Source of the DNA: Microcoleus sp036705565
Lineage (GTDB): Bacteria; Cyanobacteriota; Cyanobacteriia; Cyanobacteriales; Microcoleaceae
Direction: 5' to 3' (one strand)
Length of the DNA: 64,000 nucleotides
Assembly (NCBI GenBank): GCA_036705565.1
Contig: JAUBUY010000029.1
In this document: positions 33,266-40,645 of the stretch, in pieces
How the letters are laid out: each line of letters opens with the position of its first letter
Numbering within the stretch: position 1 is the first letter of the stretch
Notes under the pieces: model-generated
The model's input: only the letters and a program-made list of their open reading frames with translations
What the model was told of the DNA's origin: nothing
Databases searched by the model: none
Made by a program: the position numbers and the translations under genes

Positions 33266-33664
33266 TTAATCGCCGACTTCCCCGACAACCTCCGCAGCAG
33301 CCTGAGTTTCCAGCCAGAGTTTGAGCAGCAAGAGCTCTGCCCGATCGCCCAACACAGTCGCAAACACGCCCTGGGCCCCCTCAGACGCATCAGAAATCCA
33401 CGTACCGCGCAGAGTCACTTCTACAAAGTCAGCATCAGCAACACAAAGCTCGATCGCATCATTGTCGTTTCGGCGCGCCTCAGATTCCAACAGAGACAGC
33501 GCCGGCAAATTCGCGGGCAGCAAAAATGCCGCAGTGCTCGGTTCGACGCTGATGCTTTGACCAACTCGCATAGCCAGCACAACTCGCAGCGCCACTAACT
33601 GTTCGGGAGATTGAGCCAAACGCTCGAGGTTAAAGCCCGTTTCAGTGTAAGTCAACTTCAGCAT
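33266..33664 (-). CDS. Conserved cyanobacterial protein of unknown function
   Basis: 132 residues, acidic, no signal or membrane segment. It begins MLKLTYTETGFNLERLAQSP and has blocks GQSISVEPSTAAFLLPANLP and ADFVEVTLRGTW that I recall as a conserved hypothetical protein widespread in cyanobacteria, often near an HNH nuclease or photosynthesis genes; no function is known to me. Convergent with the CHAT gene; the 3' ends are 110 bases apart. Confidence 0.8.
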   Translation of the reverse strand: MLKLTYTETGFNLERLAQSPEQLVALRVVLAMRVGQSISVEPSTAAFLLPANLPALSLLESEARRNDNDAIELCVADADFVEVTLRGTWISDASEGAQGVFATVLGDRAELLLLKLWLETQAAAEVVGEVGD

Positions 33665-33777
33665 ATTGACAGCCCTAAATTTGGAATTGAAAGTTAAAAA
33701 TTGGTAATTGAAAATTGGCGATCGGGAATTTGGAATTGGGATTTAGGGCAGATTTTAGATGAGCATTACGCATCAAT

Positions 33778-33812
33778 TTAAAATCTAAAATCTAAAATCT
33801 AAAATCTAAAAT
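33778..33812. repeat. (CTAAAAT)n heptamer repeat
   Basis: Five consecutive AAAATCT units. Same family as 11288-11316, 11452-11477, 24497-24528, 34360-34397 and 35320-35350. Confidence 0.9.
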
Positions 33813-33824
33813 TCTTCCCATGCC

Positions 33825-34340
33825 CTATTCCCCTATTTGATATTCGTGCCAAAACAGTTCGGCAAAAGCAACAGTGGGGTGTATGGGGGCTTTCGGCTTA
33901 GTTCGCAGAGACATTCCAGCTTCTACGGGAGTTCGATCGCCCTTACGAGAGTTGCACCGTTCGCAAGCCGTCACCACATTGTCCCAAGTATGCGGGCCGC
34001 CCTTCGATCGAGGCATCACGTGATCCAGCGTCAAATGCCGATTGCTACCGCAGTATTGGCAAGAATGAGCATCGCGGCGCAGAACTTCCCGGCGATTGAC
34101 CGGGGGCACTTTCCACAGGCGTTCCCTGTTACCAAAAGTCAAGCGGATTTGTTCGGGTACGTGGATGCTGGTGCTGGGCGATCGTACCAGCCAGCCGTTG
34201 CCAATGCTAAAATCAAGAGGTTCAGCCTTGCCTGTTACCAACAGTACGATCGCCCGTTTGATGTTGACACGGCTCATCGGTAGGTAATTCTGAGAAAATA
34301 CCACCACAGATTGCCTCAATACATCAGTTACTACGGTCAC
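33825..34340 (-). CDS. HNH endonuclease
   Basis: 171 residues. Residues about 80-140 form a Zn-supported HNH/McrA-type nuclease: CxxC in SCQYCGS, the catalytic LDHVMPRSKGG, the Asn in WDNVVTAC, and a second CxxC in ACERCNSRKG. The N-terminal 75 residues (NYLPMSRVNIKRAIVLLVTGKAE) match the extension found in the common cyanobacterial HNH proteins of unknown role. The stop codon and last residues (QIGE) arise from a GGGGAATAGGGCATGGG microsatellite. Not linked to a restriction methylase or phage genes. Confidence 0.92.
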   Translation of the reverse strand: MTVVTDVLRQSVVVFSQNYLPMSRVNIKRAIVLLVTGKAEPLDFSIGNGWLVRSPSTSIHVPEQIRLTFGNRERLWKVPPVNRREVLRRDAHSCQYCGSNRHLTLDHVMPRSKGGPHTWDNVVTACERCNSRKGDRTPVEAGMSLRTKPKAPIHPTVAFAELFWHEYQIGE

Positions 34341-34484
34341 GGCTTGCTCCTCCTCATTTGGATTTTGGATTTTAGATTTTAGATTTTAGATTTTGAATCT
34401 TGCTTGCTTCGTCAGCATTGGCTACATCTGGTTTTTTCCCAGTTCCCCAAGCCGATCGAATTTCTCAAATATCCAATCAAAATG

Positions 34485-34514
34485 CCCCCGCTTCTCTTAC
34501 GAGAGAAGCGGGGG
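34485..34514 (-). terminator. Strong hairpin, possible terminator of a minus-strand transcript
   Basis: CCCCCGCTTCTCT and AGAGAAGCGGGGG form a perfect 13-bp stem with a four-base loop. On the minus strand it is followed by CATTTTGATT, a weak T-tract. The only minus-strand frame upstream of it is 34565-34819. Confidence 0.45.
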
Positions 34515-34564
34515 CCAGAAAAACTGCTTTCATGCAAATTTTCATCCTGTCTTGGTACAGTAGT

Positions 34565-34819
34565 TTAGCTGTACCTCCCGCTTCGCCTCTCTCGATATGG
34601 CTGTGCCACTTGCAGACCGTCCCGGTCTACCTCGTTGTCATTAATTTCTGCAATTTGTCCTAATCCACTATAACCAGGTTTTATTAGGCCCAAGCCCGCC
34701 CACGAAGTCGCTGCAACAGTCGCAAAACCATTGCTAAAGACGTGCCGTGACGACTCTGAGCGACCCGTGGGGCGATCGCACTTCAGTTGATAGGTGGAGT
34801 AGGTGGGGAGAAATTTCAA
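34565..34819 (-). CDS. Doubtful 84-codon ORF with a TTG start
   Basis: The frame opens with TTG and encodes a soluble 84-residue protein with a Gly-rich middle (SWAGLGLIKPGYSGLGQ) and an acidic then basic end (EINDNEVDRDGLQ...RERRSGRYS). No recognised family and no Shine-Dalgarno. Its support is the strong hairpin 50 bases after the stop. It may not be a gene. Confidence 0.25.
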   Translation of the reverse strand: MKFLPTYSTYQLKCDRPTGRSESSRHVFSNGFATVAATSWAGLGLIKPGYSGLGQIAEINDNEVDRDGLQVAQPYRERRSGRYS

Positions 34820-34912
34820 AGTCGGCAGAAGGTGGTTAAGAGGCTTTCAATCTAGCTGTAAACATACTACACTGATATTACACATATGTCCACCCGTCAC
34901 GGAGAAAAAATT

Positions 34913-35248
34913 ATGCATACCCTACCTAGAACCTCAACCACCGAAATGGAAGTCACCAGCATTCGACTCGAAAGAGAGCTCAAGGAGAGACTTAAAGAGC
35001 TCGCGGGCAATCAAGGCTATCAAGCTTTAATTCGAGATTTGCTCTGGAATTACGTGCAGCAGAAGTCTGGAGAGTATCGGCAGATGTTTTCTCGATCGGA
35101 TATTCGAGCTAGCATTAATGCCACAGCACAGCAGGAGGAACGCTGCGCGCTTACAGGAGAGTTGATCCGACCGGGCGGCCCGATGTTATTAGGCCTGACG
35201 ATGCACGGCGAAATGGTGCCGCTGAGTATAGGGAGTATGGCCGGATAA
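34913..35248 (+). CDS. Ribbon-helix-helix-like small protein
   Basis: 111 residues from the ATG at 34913, which has GGAG eight bases upstream; the ATG at 34886 has none. The N-terminal half (EVTSIRLERELKERLKELAG, then YQALIRDLLWNYV) has the strand-helix-helix pattern of RHH DNA-binding proteins. The C-terminal half has CALTGELIRPGGPMLLGL, reminiscent of a small Cys-containing beta fold. Its gene points away from the HNH nuclease gene, so it might be a regulator; this is inference only. Confidence 0.7.
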   Translation: MHTLPRTSTTEMEVTSIRLERELKERLKELAGNQGYQALIRDLLWNYVQQKSGEYRQMFSRSDIRASINATAQQEERCALTGELIRPGGPMLLGLTMHGEMVPLSIGSMAG

Positions 35249-35674
35249 ACCAGTTTACCCTTAAATTTGTGAGAGCGATCGGCCTGGGGTGAAGGCCCCA
35301 GGCGCTGAAGATCAGACTATTTTAGATTTTAGATTTTAGATTTTAGATTTCAATACTTCAAACAGTTTTTGATTACCAACCGTAGAATAAGGGTTTCCCG
35401 GCTCCAAGGCAATCGAGATACCAACGAAAAATCGAGGGTTTCAGACTACGAACTAAAAACAGTCCGGACTATTGGTATAAAATTCCGCAGTCTTTAAACA
35501 ATCTCTATTTAACCAACCGCGAAGACGCGAAGTGCGCGAAGAAAGATGGAGAAGGAAGAAGATAGGCAATTTTAGCGGTTCGGGAGTTTGGTAATGCAGA
35601 TCCGGAGGCTCGCCCCACGCGCGAGAAGAATGCTAAACTTTCCATCGGGCGTGCCGAACAGACGATCGTACATT
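35249..35674. other. Intergenic region with hairpin and heptamers
   Basis: GCCTGGGG (35282-35289) and CCCCAGGC (35296-35303) form a hairpin 34 bases after the RHH-like gene, a plausible terminator without a clear T-run. A (TTTTAGA)n heptamer tract follows at 35320-35350. In-frame codons upstream of 35675 extend the next gene's frame to 35588 but lack a signal-peptide pattern. Confidence 0.5.
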
Positions 35675-37030
35675 ATGATGAAAAAAATTAAAGTAATGCT
35701 GAAAAACCGCTACTTGACTGCTGCGAGTTCGATCGCCCTTCTCACAATTATTGCCGGATGCGCCGCTACTGAATCAGCTCAACTTGCATCTCCCTCTCCT
35801 GTAGCTGAATCCTCCCCGCCGCCGGTTAAACCAAGTCAGCCTCAGCAGCCATTAATAGTCTCTGCTACCAATCCCGAAACCCCCACAAATACCAAAATCC
35901 AGCAATATCTCAACGAGTTGGCCGCCCAAGGTTTTGCCAAAGAAAACCAAGGCGTCTGGATGCAATCTGGCAATACTTTGCTAGCCAATCATCAAGGTAC
36001 CGTTCCTCTGTCAGCCGCTTCTATTACCAAAGTAGCAACATCTCTCGTAGCGCTGCAACAATTCGGGCCGGAACATCAATTTATTACCTTAATTGGTACA
36101 ACTGGAAAAATTGAAAACGGCGTATTAAAAGGCGATTTAATTATACAGGGAAACGCCGATCCGTTGTTTGTCTGGGAAGAGGCGATCGCCCTTGGTAACG
36201 CCTTAAGTCAAAAAGGGATCAAGCGAGTCAGTGGCAATTTGATAATTGTCGATAAGTTTTACATGAACTTTGAACTTGATCCCCTCAAATCGGGAGAATT
36301 GCTCAAACAAGGATTGAACAGTCAAATCTGGCCCAGCGAAGCCGCCGCCCAGTATCAAACCCTGCCTCCAAATACGCCGAAACCCCAAATAGCAATTGAG
36401 GGTTCTGTAAAAGTTTTGTCAGCATCTCCCAATGACGTGCAGCCTTTAGTCAAACATTATTCTTTGCCCCTCGCTGAACTGATCAAAAAAATGAATCAGT
36501 ACAGCAACAATCTCATGGCAGATATGCTAGCTGATACTGTCGGTGGCGCTAAAACAGTCGCGCAAAAAGCAGCAGCAGCAACCGGAGTTCCTCCCGCAGA
36601 AATTCAACTCGTCAACGGTTCGGGATTGAGCGAAGAAAATCTCATTTCTCCCCGGGCTGCTTGCGCGTTGTTTATAGCTTTAGAACGCTATCTTGAACCT
36701 TACAGCATGACAATTGCTGATGTCTTAACTGTAGTTGGGAAAGATGAAGGAATACTATCAGAACGGCCGCTACCCCAATTAGCAGTGGTCAAGTCGGGCA
36801 CGTTGGATAATGTTAGCGCTTTGGGCGGAGCTTTGCCAACTCAAAAACAAGAAACTGTGTGGTTTGTGATTATGAATGGAGGGGCAAATGTCGAGACATT
36901 TCGCACTCAGCAAGAGGTTTTGCTGAAAAGCTTTTTGAATGAGTGGGGAAGTGTTCAAGTTTCGCCGCCGGAATTAACGCCAAATCCTGCTAGAAAGAGT
37001 AAGGTATCTCGCAGCGAAATTGTCAATTGA
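35675..37030 (+). CDS. PBP4-type D-alanyl-D-alanine carboxypeptidase lipoprotein (S13 family)
   Basis: 452 residues from the tandem ATG at 35675; the frame is open further upstream, but this start gives a clean lipoprotein signal (MLKNRYLTAASSIALLTIIA then GC). The lipobox Cys would be lipidated. A Pro/Ser linker follows. All three serine-peptidase motifs are present: SITK (SxxK), SNN (SxN) and KSG (KTG-like). It removes the terminal D-Ala from peptidoglycan peptides or cuts cross-links in the periplasm. First of three consecutive cell-wall genes. Confidence 0.92.
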   Translation: MMKKIKVMLKNRYLTAASSIALLTIIAGCAATESAQLASPSPVAESSPPPVKPSQPQQPLIVSATNPETPTNTKIQQYLNELAAQGFAKENQGVWMQSGNTLLANHQGTVPLSAASITKVATSLVALQQFGPEHQFITLIGTTGKIENGVLKGDLIIQGNADPLFVWEEAIALGNALSQKGIKRVSGNLIIVDKFYMNFELDPLKSGELLKQGLNSQIWPSEAAAQYQTLPPNTPKPQIAIEGSVKVLSASPNDVQPLVKHYSLPLAELIKKMNQYSNNLMADMLADTVGGAKTVAQKAAAATGVPPAEIQLVNGSGLSEENLISPRAACALFIALERYLEPYSMTIADVLTVVGKDEGILSERPLPQLAVVKSGTLDNVSALGGALPTQKQETVWFVIMNGGANVETFRTQQEVLLKSFLNEWGSVQVSPPELTPNPARKSKVSRSEIVN

Positions 37031-37053
37031 TTTGAGGCTGACGATGGGGGCCC

Positions 37054-37119
37054 AGAAACCGGGTTTTTTTACAAAAAGACGGGTTGCCATCCGCAAATTC
37101 GGCAAAAAACCCGGTTTCT
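37054..37119. repeat. AGAAACCGGGTTTTT inverted repeat
   Basis: AGAAACCGGGTTTTTTT and AAAAAACCCGGTTTCT form a long inverted pair just after the carboxypeptidase stop, with a T7 run inside. It probably serves as a terminator in this position. Related ACCCGGTTTCTG and GGTTTCTGCG pieces lie at about 40200-40302. Confidence 0.65.
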
Positions 37120-37312
37120 CTACTTGGTAGGGTGCGTCATATCGTTTCCGGTTGCATCGGAATGATTTAACCGCAGAGGGCGCAGAGAACGCAGAGGGAG
37201 AGAATACAGAGATGAATACAGGACGATGCTACCGGATTTGATATCAGTACAGAAATTGTGAATTGGCAGCTAAAATAATGCAAGCTGATGCAACCTAGGA
37301 GTACAAACTAAT

Positions 37313-38443
37313 TTAATTAGGTGTTTTCGCCCTAGCGACTACTATGCCGATCGCACTTTCGACTCTGCTAATATATCTCTGTAAGTCGTAAGCAACTGTT
37401 ACCTCCCCAGCCGGCGAAGCGTGAATTAAACCCATATTGCCGTCCGCATTGCGGTAGACTAAACCTGTGTGGGTGACATCCAATCCTTTAACATCGGTGG
37501 CTACCGCTACAATATCCCCTGGTTTTAACTGAGAATAAACACTTTTTATGCGATTTGTGGGGATGTAATTAACAGTAGTTTTGGCTAAGTCGGCTTCTTG
37601 GCTGACTATGCACTGATAAGTTGCTTCGTCTTTGAGCATTTGCGGGTAACTGCTGCGGTGCTGACTCATGAAATTTAGTGTTTTATTCATGGGCACTCCG
37701 CCTAATTCGGCGGTGATATTTTCCACAGTTTGCCGTTTTTGATTGTCGTTAATCCAGTCGGAAAAATAGTGCAATCTGCTGCAATAACCGTTCATTTTAC
37801 CGTTTAAATACCGCTGTTCTTCTATGCGATTTACAAAGTTTTGATAGTCGTAATCTTGTACTGCTACGCCCCTGGCGATCGCCAAAACGGTTTCTACAAA
37901 TAAAACGCAATCAAATTTATTCAAAGTTACGATCAACTTTTCTTCGCCGGATTTGTCCAGCAAGCCAGCGGCGTAGGGCTTCCCTAGGAAGTTATCGGCG
38001 ATCGCCTGGACGATTTCTCCCATCGAGCGATCGTGCAAATTTTGTTGTTTTGCATACTGTACAACCTGTTCAAAACGTGCTATGTCTTCAGGCTGTGCAA
38101 CGGTTTCTCTCTCGGTATTATTGGAGTCCGATCGTCTCGCCAGCAGTTTCAGCAATTCGGAATAGGAAATTTCCGCTAAATTGTTGAAGTCCCACAACAT
38201 ACTCGGAAAACTGGAAACAGTTGGCTTGTTTGTTAATTCCAGATTTTCGCTTTCTCCCGTCAAGGAAAACGCTAGATCCGCGCCCTGTGCTGCTGTCTGT
38301 CGATCGACAACATATCCCGTAGTAGATTGAGACTGAAATGCCCAAACATCAGGTATCAAAGAATTATTCACGCCGACGATCGCAAATCCCAAAACAGCCA
38401 GACTCCAAAAATTTTTCATGTTTTTCCAAGGATTTTGCTTCAA
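37313..38443 (-). CDS. DUF1460 family amidase-like protein
   Basis: 376 residues. N-terminal signal peptide (FWSLAVLGFAIVGVNNSLIPDVWA). From about residue 145 on it is DUF1460: LGKPYAAGLLD, the likely nucleophile Cys in KFDCVLFVET, the pair YLNGKMNGYCSRLHYFSDW, and His in VTHTGLVY. The fold belongs to the NlpC/P60-like papain clan, and members act as N-acetylmuramoyl-L-alanine amidases or related enzymes. The N-terminal 140 residues are a family-poor extension. Convergent with the carboxypeptidase gene and divergent from the class A-like gene. Confidence 0.88.
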   Translation of the reverse strand: MKQNPWKNMKNFWSLAVLGFAIVGVNNSLIPDVWAFQSQSTTGYVVDRQTAAQGADLAFSLTGESENLELTNKPTVSSFPSMLWDFNNLAEISYSELLKLLARRSDSNNTERETVAQPEDIARFEQVVQYAKQQNLHDRSMGEIVQAIADNFLGKPYAAGLLDKSGEEKLIVTLNKFDCVLFVETVLAIARGVAVQDYDYQNFVNRIEEQRYLNGKMNGYCSRLHYFSDWINDNQKRQTVENITAELGGVPMNKTLNFMSQHRSSYPQMLKDEATYQCIVSQEADLAKTTVNYIPTNRIKSVYSQLKPGDIVAVATDVKGLDVTHTGLVYRNADGNMGLIHASPAGEVTVAYDLQRYISRVESAIGIVVARAKTPN

Positions 38444-38598
38444 CTCAGTGCTATCCTGAAAATTTTACAATTACTAGAATTCTCAATCAGCCTAGTAGAC
38501 CGATAAAATTGGCAACAGCGGACTAGATCGATACACTTGTCATTTAGATGCCGCCCTATTATAAACTGATCGTGCGAGTTTGATAGCACAAAACTGTA

Positions 38599-39876
38599 AT
38601 GCAAGTAGAACGCCGACGCCGCCCCCGCCCAATTTCCCCCCGACGCCCAATAGAGCCCCTAGGCGCAATCGGGCCACGACGCCAAAGCAGCCAGCCTCCT
38701 GTCAAATCCCGTCGTCGAGTCAGGACGAAATTTTCTCGCTTAAAATACCGTAACATCCTGTGTTTAATTGCCGGGGCGATCGCGATCGGTTGGATTGTCA
38801 CAATACCGTTCAGAATTCGCCGCGCCCCAGAACCACCAGTCATCTTGGCTCAACAGGCCGTCTCGCCTCAAGAAACACTCTCGCCTCCGACAATTGAACC
38901 ATCGGAAAATTTAGCCGATCGTCAAAGCGAGCCTACCTTTAGCTACAACATAAAAACACCTCCCAATCCAGTTTACTCTCAAGAATTGCAAGGGATTGTT
39001 GATGAAGCTGTGAAGATTGCAACCACCAAAGGAATGCCCGCAGAACGGCTATCAATTACCTTATTTGATGTCAGCAATTCCCAAAGTCACACCTTTGCCG
39101 GATATCAAAATCAAACTCTCCGATTTCCCGCTAGCGTTGCCAAGTTATTTTGGATGGCCGCCTTTTACTCAGCCATAGAAAAAGGCATCATTACGCAAAG
39201 AGAATCTGCATTTAAAAACGACCTAGAACAAATGATTCGCGTCTCCAACAACGATGCTGCTAGCCGAATTTTAGACAAAATCACAGATACAAAATCCGGC
39301 GGCAGGCTCGCAGGAGAAGAGTTGCAAACCTGGCTGAAAAAGCGCACTCAAATTAACACATTTTTCCAGTCCGCCGGCTACAATGATCTTCGTATAAGCA
39401 CCAAAAATTATCCCATATACTATTTAAGACAAGAAGGGCCAATCGGTCGCGACTTGCAATTGCGGGGCGATGCTTCTGTGCCGATTCGCAATCAAGTAAC
39501 TACCGACCAAGCGGCAAGATTAATATATGAAATCTATACGAGGCAAGCCGTTTCCAGCGTCGCCAGTCGCAAAATGGCTTACTTGCTGACTAGAGACTTA
39601 GACCCCAAGGCATGGAAAAATGACCCTAGCAATTCGATAAAAGGATTTCTTGGCGAATCTTTACCAACTAATATTTATTTTGGTTCCAAAGTAGGCTATA
39701 CTTCCAAATCCCGCAGCGAAGCGGCCTTTGTCAGAACTTTAGACGATCGCGCGATTTATATCTTAGTTGTTTTCGCAGACGATCCGGCTTATTCCAAGGA
39801 CGAAACAGCATTTCCGGCAATTTCCCGATACGTTTTCGATCGGCTAAATGCTCGTGGCCCCAGCACTTTGCAGTGA
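38599..39876 (+). CDS. Membrane-anchored class A beta-lactamase-like serine hydrolase
   Basis: 425 residues. A very Arg/Pro-rich cytoplasmic head (about 1-45) precedes one membrane helix (about 54-72, ILCLIAGAIAIGWIVTIPF). The periplasmic domain carries SVAK (nucleophile Ser, SxxK), SNN in place of SDN, and KVG in place of KTG. Class A proteins of this sort in cyanobacteria are more likely peptidoglycan DD-peptidases or inactive relatives than resistance enzymes. The Arg-rich head, with HIP1-like codons, is unusual. Confidence 0.88.
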   Translation: MQVERRRRPRPISPRRPIEPLGAIGPRRQSSQPPVKSRRRVRTKFSRLKYRNILCLIAGAIAIGWIVTIPFRIRRAPEPPVILAQQAVSPQETLSPPTIEPSENLADRQSEPTFSYNIKTPPNPVYSQELQGIVDEAVKIATTKGMPAERLSITLFDVSNSQSHTFAGYQNQTLRFPASVAKLFWMAAFYSAIEKGIITQRESAFKNDLEQMIRVSNNDAASRILDKITDTKSGGRLAGEELQTWLKKRTQINTFFQSAGYNDLRISTKNYPIYYLRQEGPIGRDLQLRGDASVPIRNQVTTDQAARLIYEIYTRQAVSSVASRKMAYLLTRDLDPKAWKNDPSNSIKGFLGESLPTNIYFGSKVGYTSKSRSEAAFVRTLDDRAIYILVVFADDPAYSKDETAFPAISRYVFDRLNARGPSTLQ

Positions 39877-40472
39877 TATGGAGTAGGGCCTGTTGACTGT
39901 TGACTGTTGAGTGTTGACTGTTAGTCGAAAAACTGAATGATGGTTGATCTCAAATCCGGTAGCATCGGAATTATTCATCTCTCTGTTCTCTTCCTCTGTA
40001 TTCTCGGCGTCAACAGCGGTTTAATCATTGCAATGCAACCGGATTTGATATGAGTGTTGAATGTTAACTCGATTTTATAGCAACCGCCAAGACGGTTAGG
40101 ACGTTGTTAATGGGTGAAACGATTGATTTTATTCCTTCTTCCTTCTTCCTTCTGCTATACAATTCCGGCGCAGTCAGAAGTGATCTTACGCACAAACAAC
40201 GGTTTCTGCGAAAAATGGAAACTGGCGACCAAAAAAACCAATTTCTTGACCACCAATCTAGGATTTTAGGTAAAACCCGCAGGAATAAACCCGGTTTCTG
40301 ATATCCTATGATATTATTTCCGCTCGATTACCCCTAATACGGTAGGGGCGGGTTCACGAAAAATATCTGCCAACAATTGACAATCTCAAAAACCCGCCCT
40401 TTTAATCGCTCGTCGCCCTTGGTCAGAATAGAAACAATGAGTTCAACAATTGATTGACCGGACACAATTTAA
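39877..40472. other. Intergenic region with several dispersed repeats
   Basis: A TGTTGACTGTTGAC tandem tract (about 39890-39923), the CCTCTGTATTCTC...GGTTTAATC repeat (about 39978-40030), a GGTTTCTG-family piece (about 40200-40302), and the TAGGGGCGGGTT inverted element (40341-40401). No gene seen. Confidence 0.55.
40341..40401. repeat. Dispersed GGTAGGGGCGGGTT repeat
   Basis: GGTAGGGGCGGGTT and AACCCGCCC flank about 38 bases. Same family as 7065-7206 and 10398-10454. Confidence 0.6.
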
Positions 40473-40544
40473 CTGGGGCGAAAGGATTCGAACCTCTGAA
40501 TGGCGGGACCAAAACCCGCTGCCTTACCACTTGGCGACGCCCCA
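40473..40544 (-). tRNA. trnQ: tRNA-Gln (anticodon UUG)
   Basis: Read on the minus strand: acceptor TGGGGCG pairs with CGCCCCA, discriminator G. The D arm is GCC/GGC. The anticodon stem GCGGG/CCCGC encloses TTTTGGT, so the anticodon is TTG. The T arm AGAGG-TTCGAAT-CCTTT is normal. 72 nt; CCA is not encoded. No intron. Confidence 0.96.
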
Positions 40545-40645
40545 ACGTCTTAACCTTCACTATCTTAACATTCAAACACAGGAATCTGTCAAGCATTTTG
40601 ACAAGAAAATTTTAAAAATCTTTTTGAGACCGATCGCCCGCAGGT

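Larger units (their letters stand above)
34341..34912. other. Intergenic region with heptamers, hairpin and a doubtful ORF
   Basis: Contains (TTTTAGA)n at 34360-34397, a strong hairpin at 34485-34514, and a minus-strand frame at 34565-34819, listed separately. No recognised regulatory RNA was found. Confidence 0.5.

Noticed and set aside
38599..39876. Class A beta-lactamase-like gene as an antibiotic resistance gene
   Set aside because: Motifs deviate (SNN, KVG) and it is a membrane-anchored protein next to other cell-wall enzymes; a peptidoglycan role is more likely.
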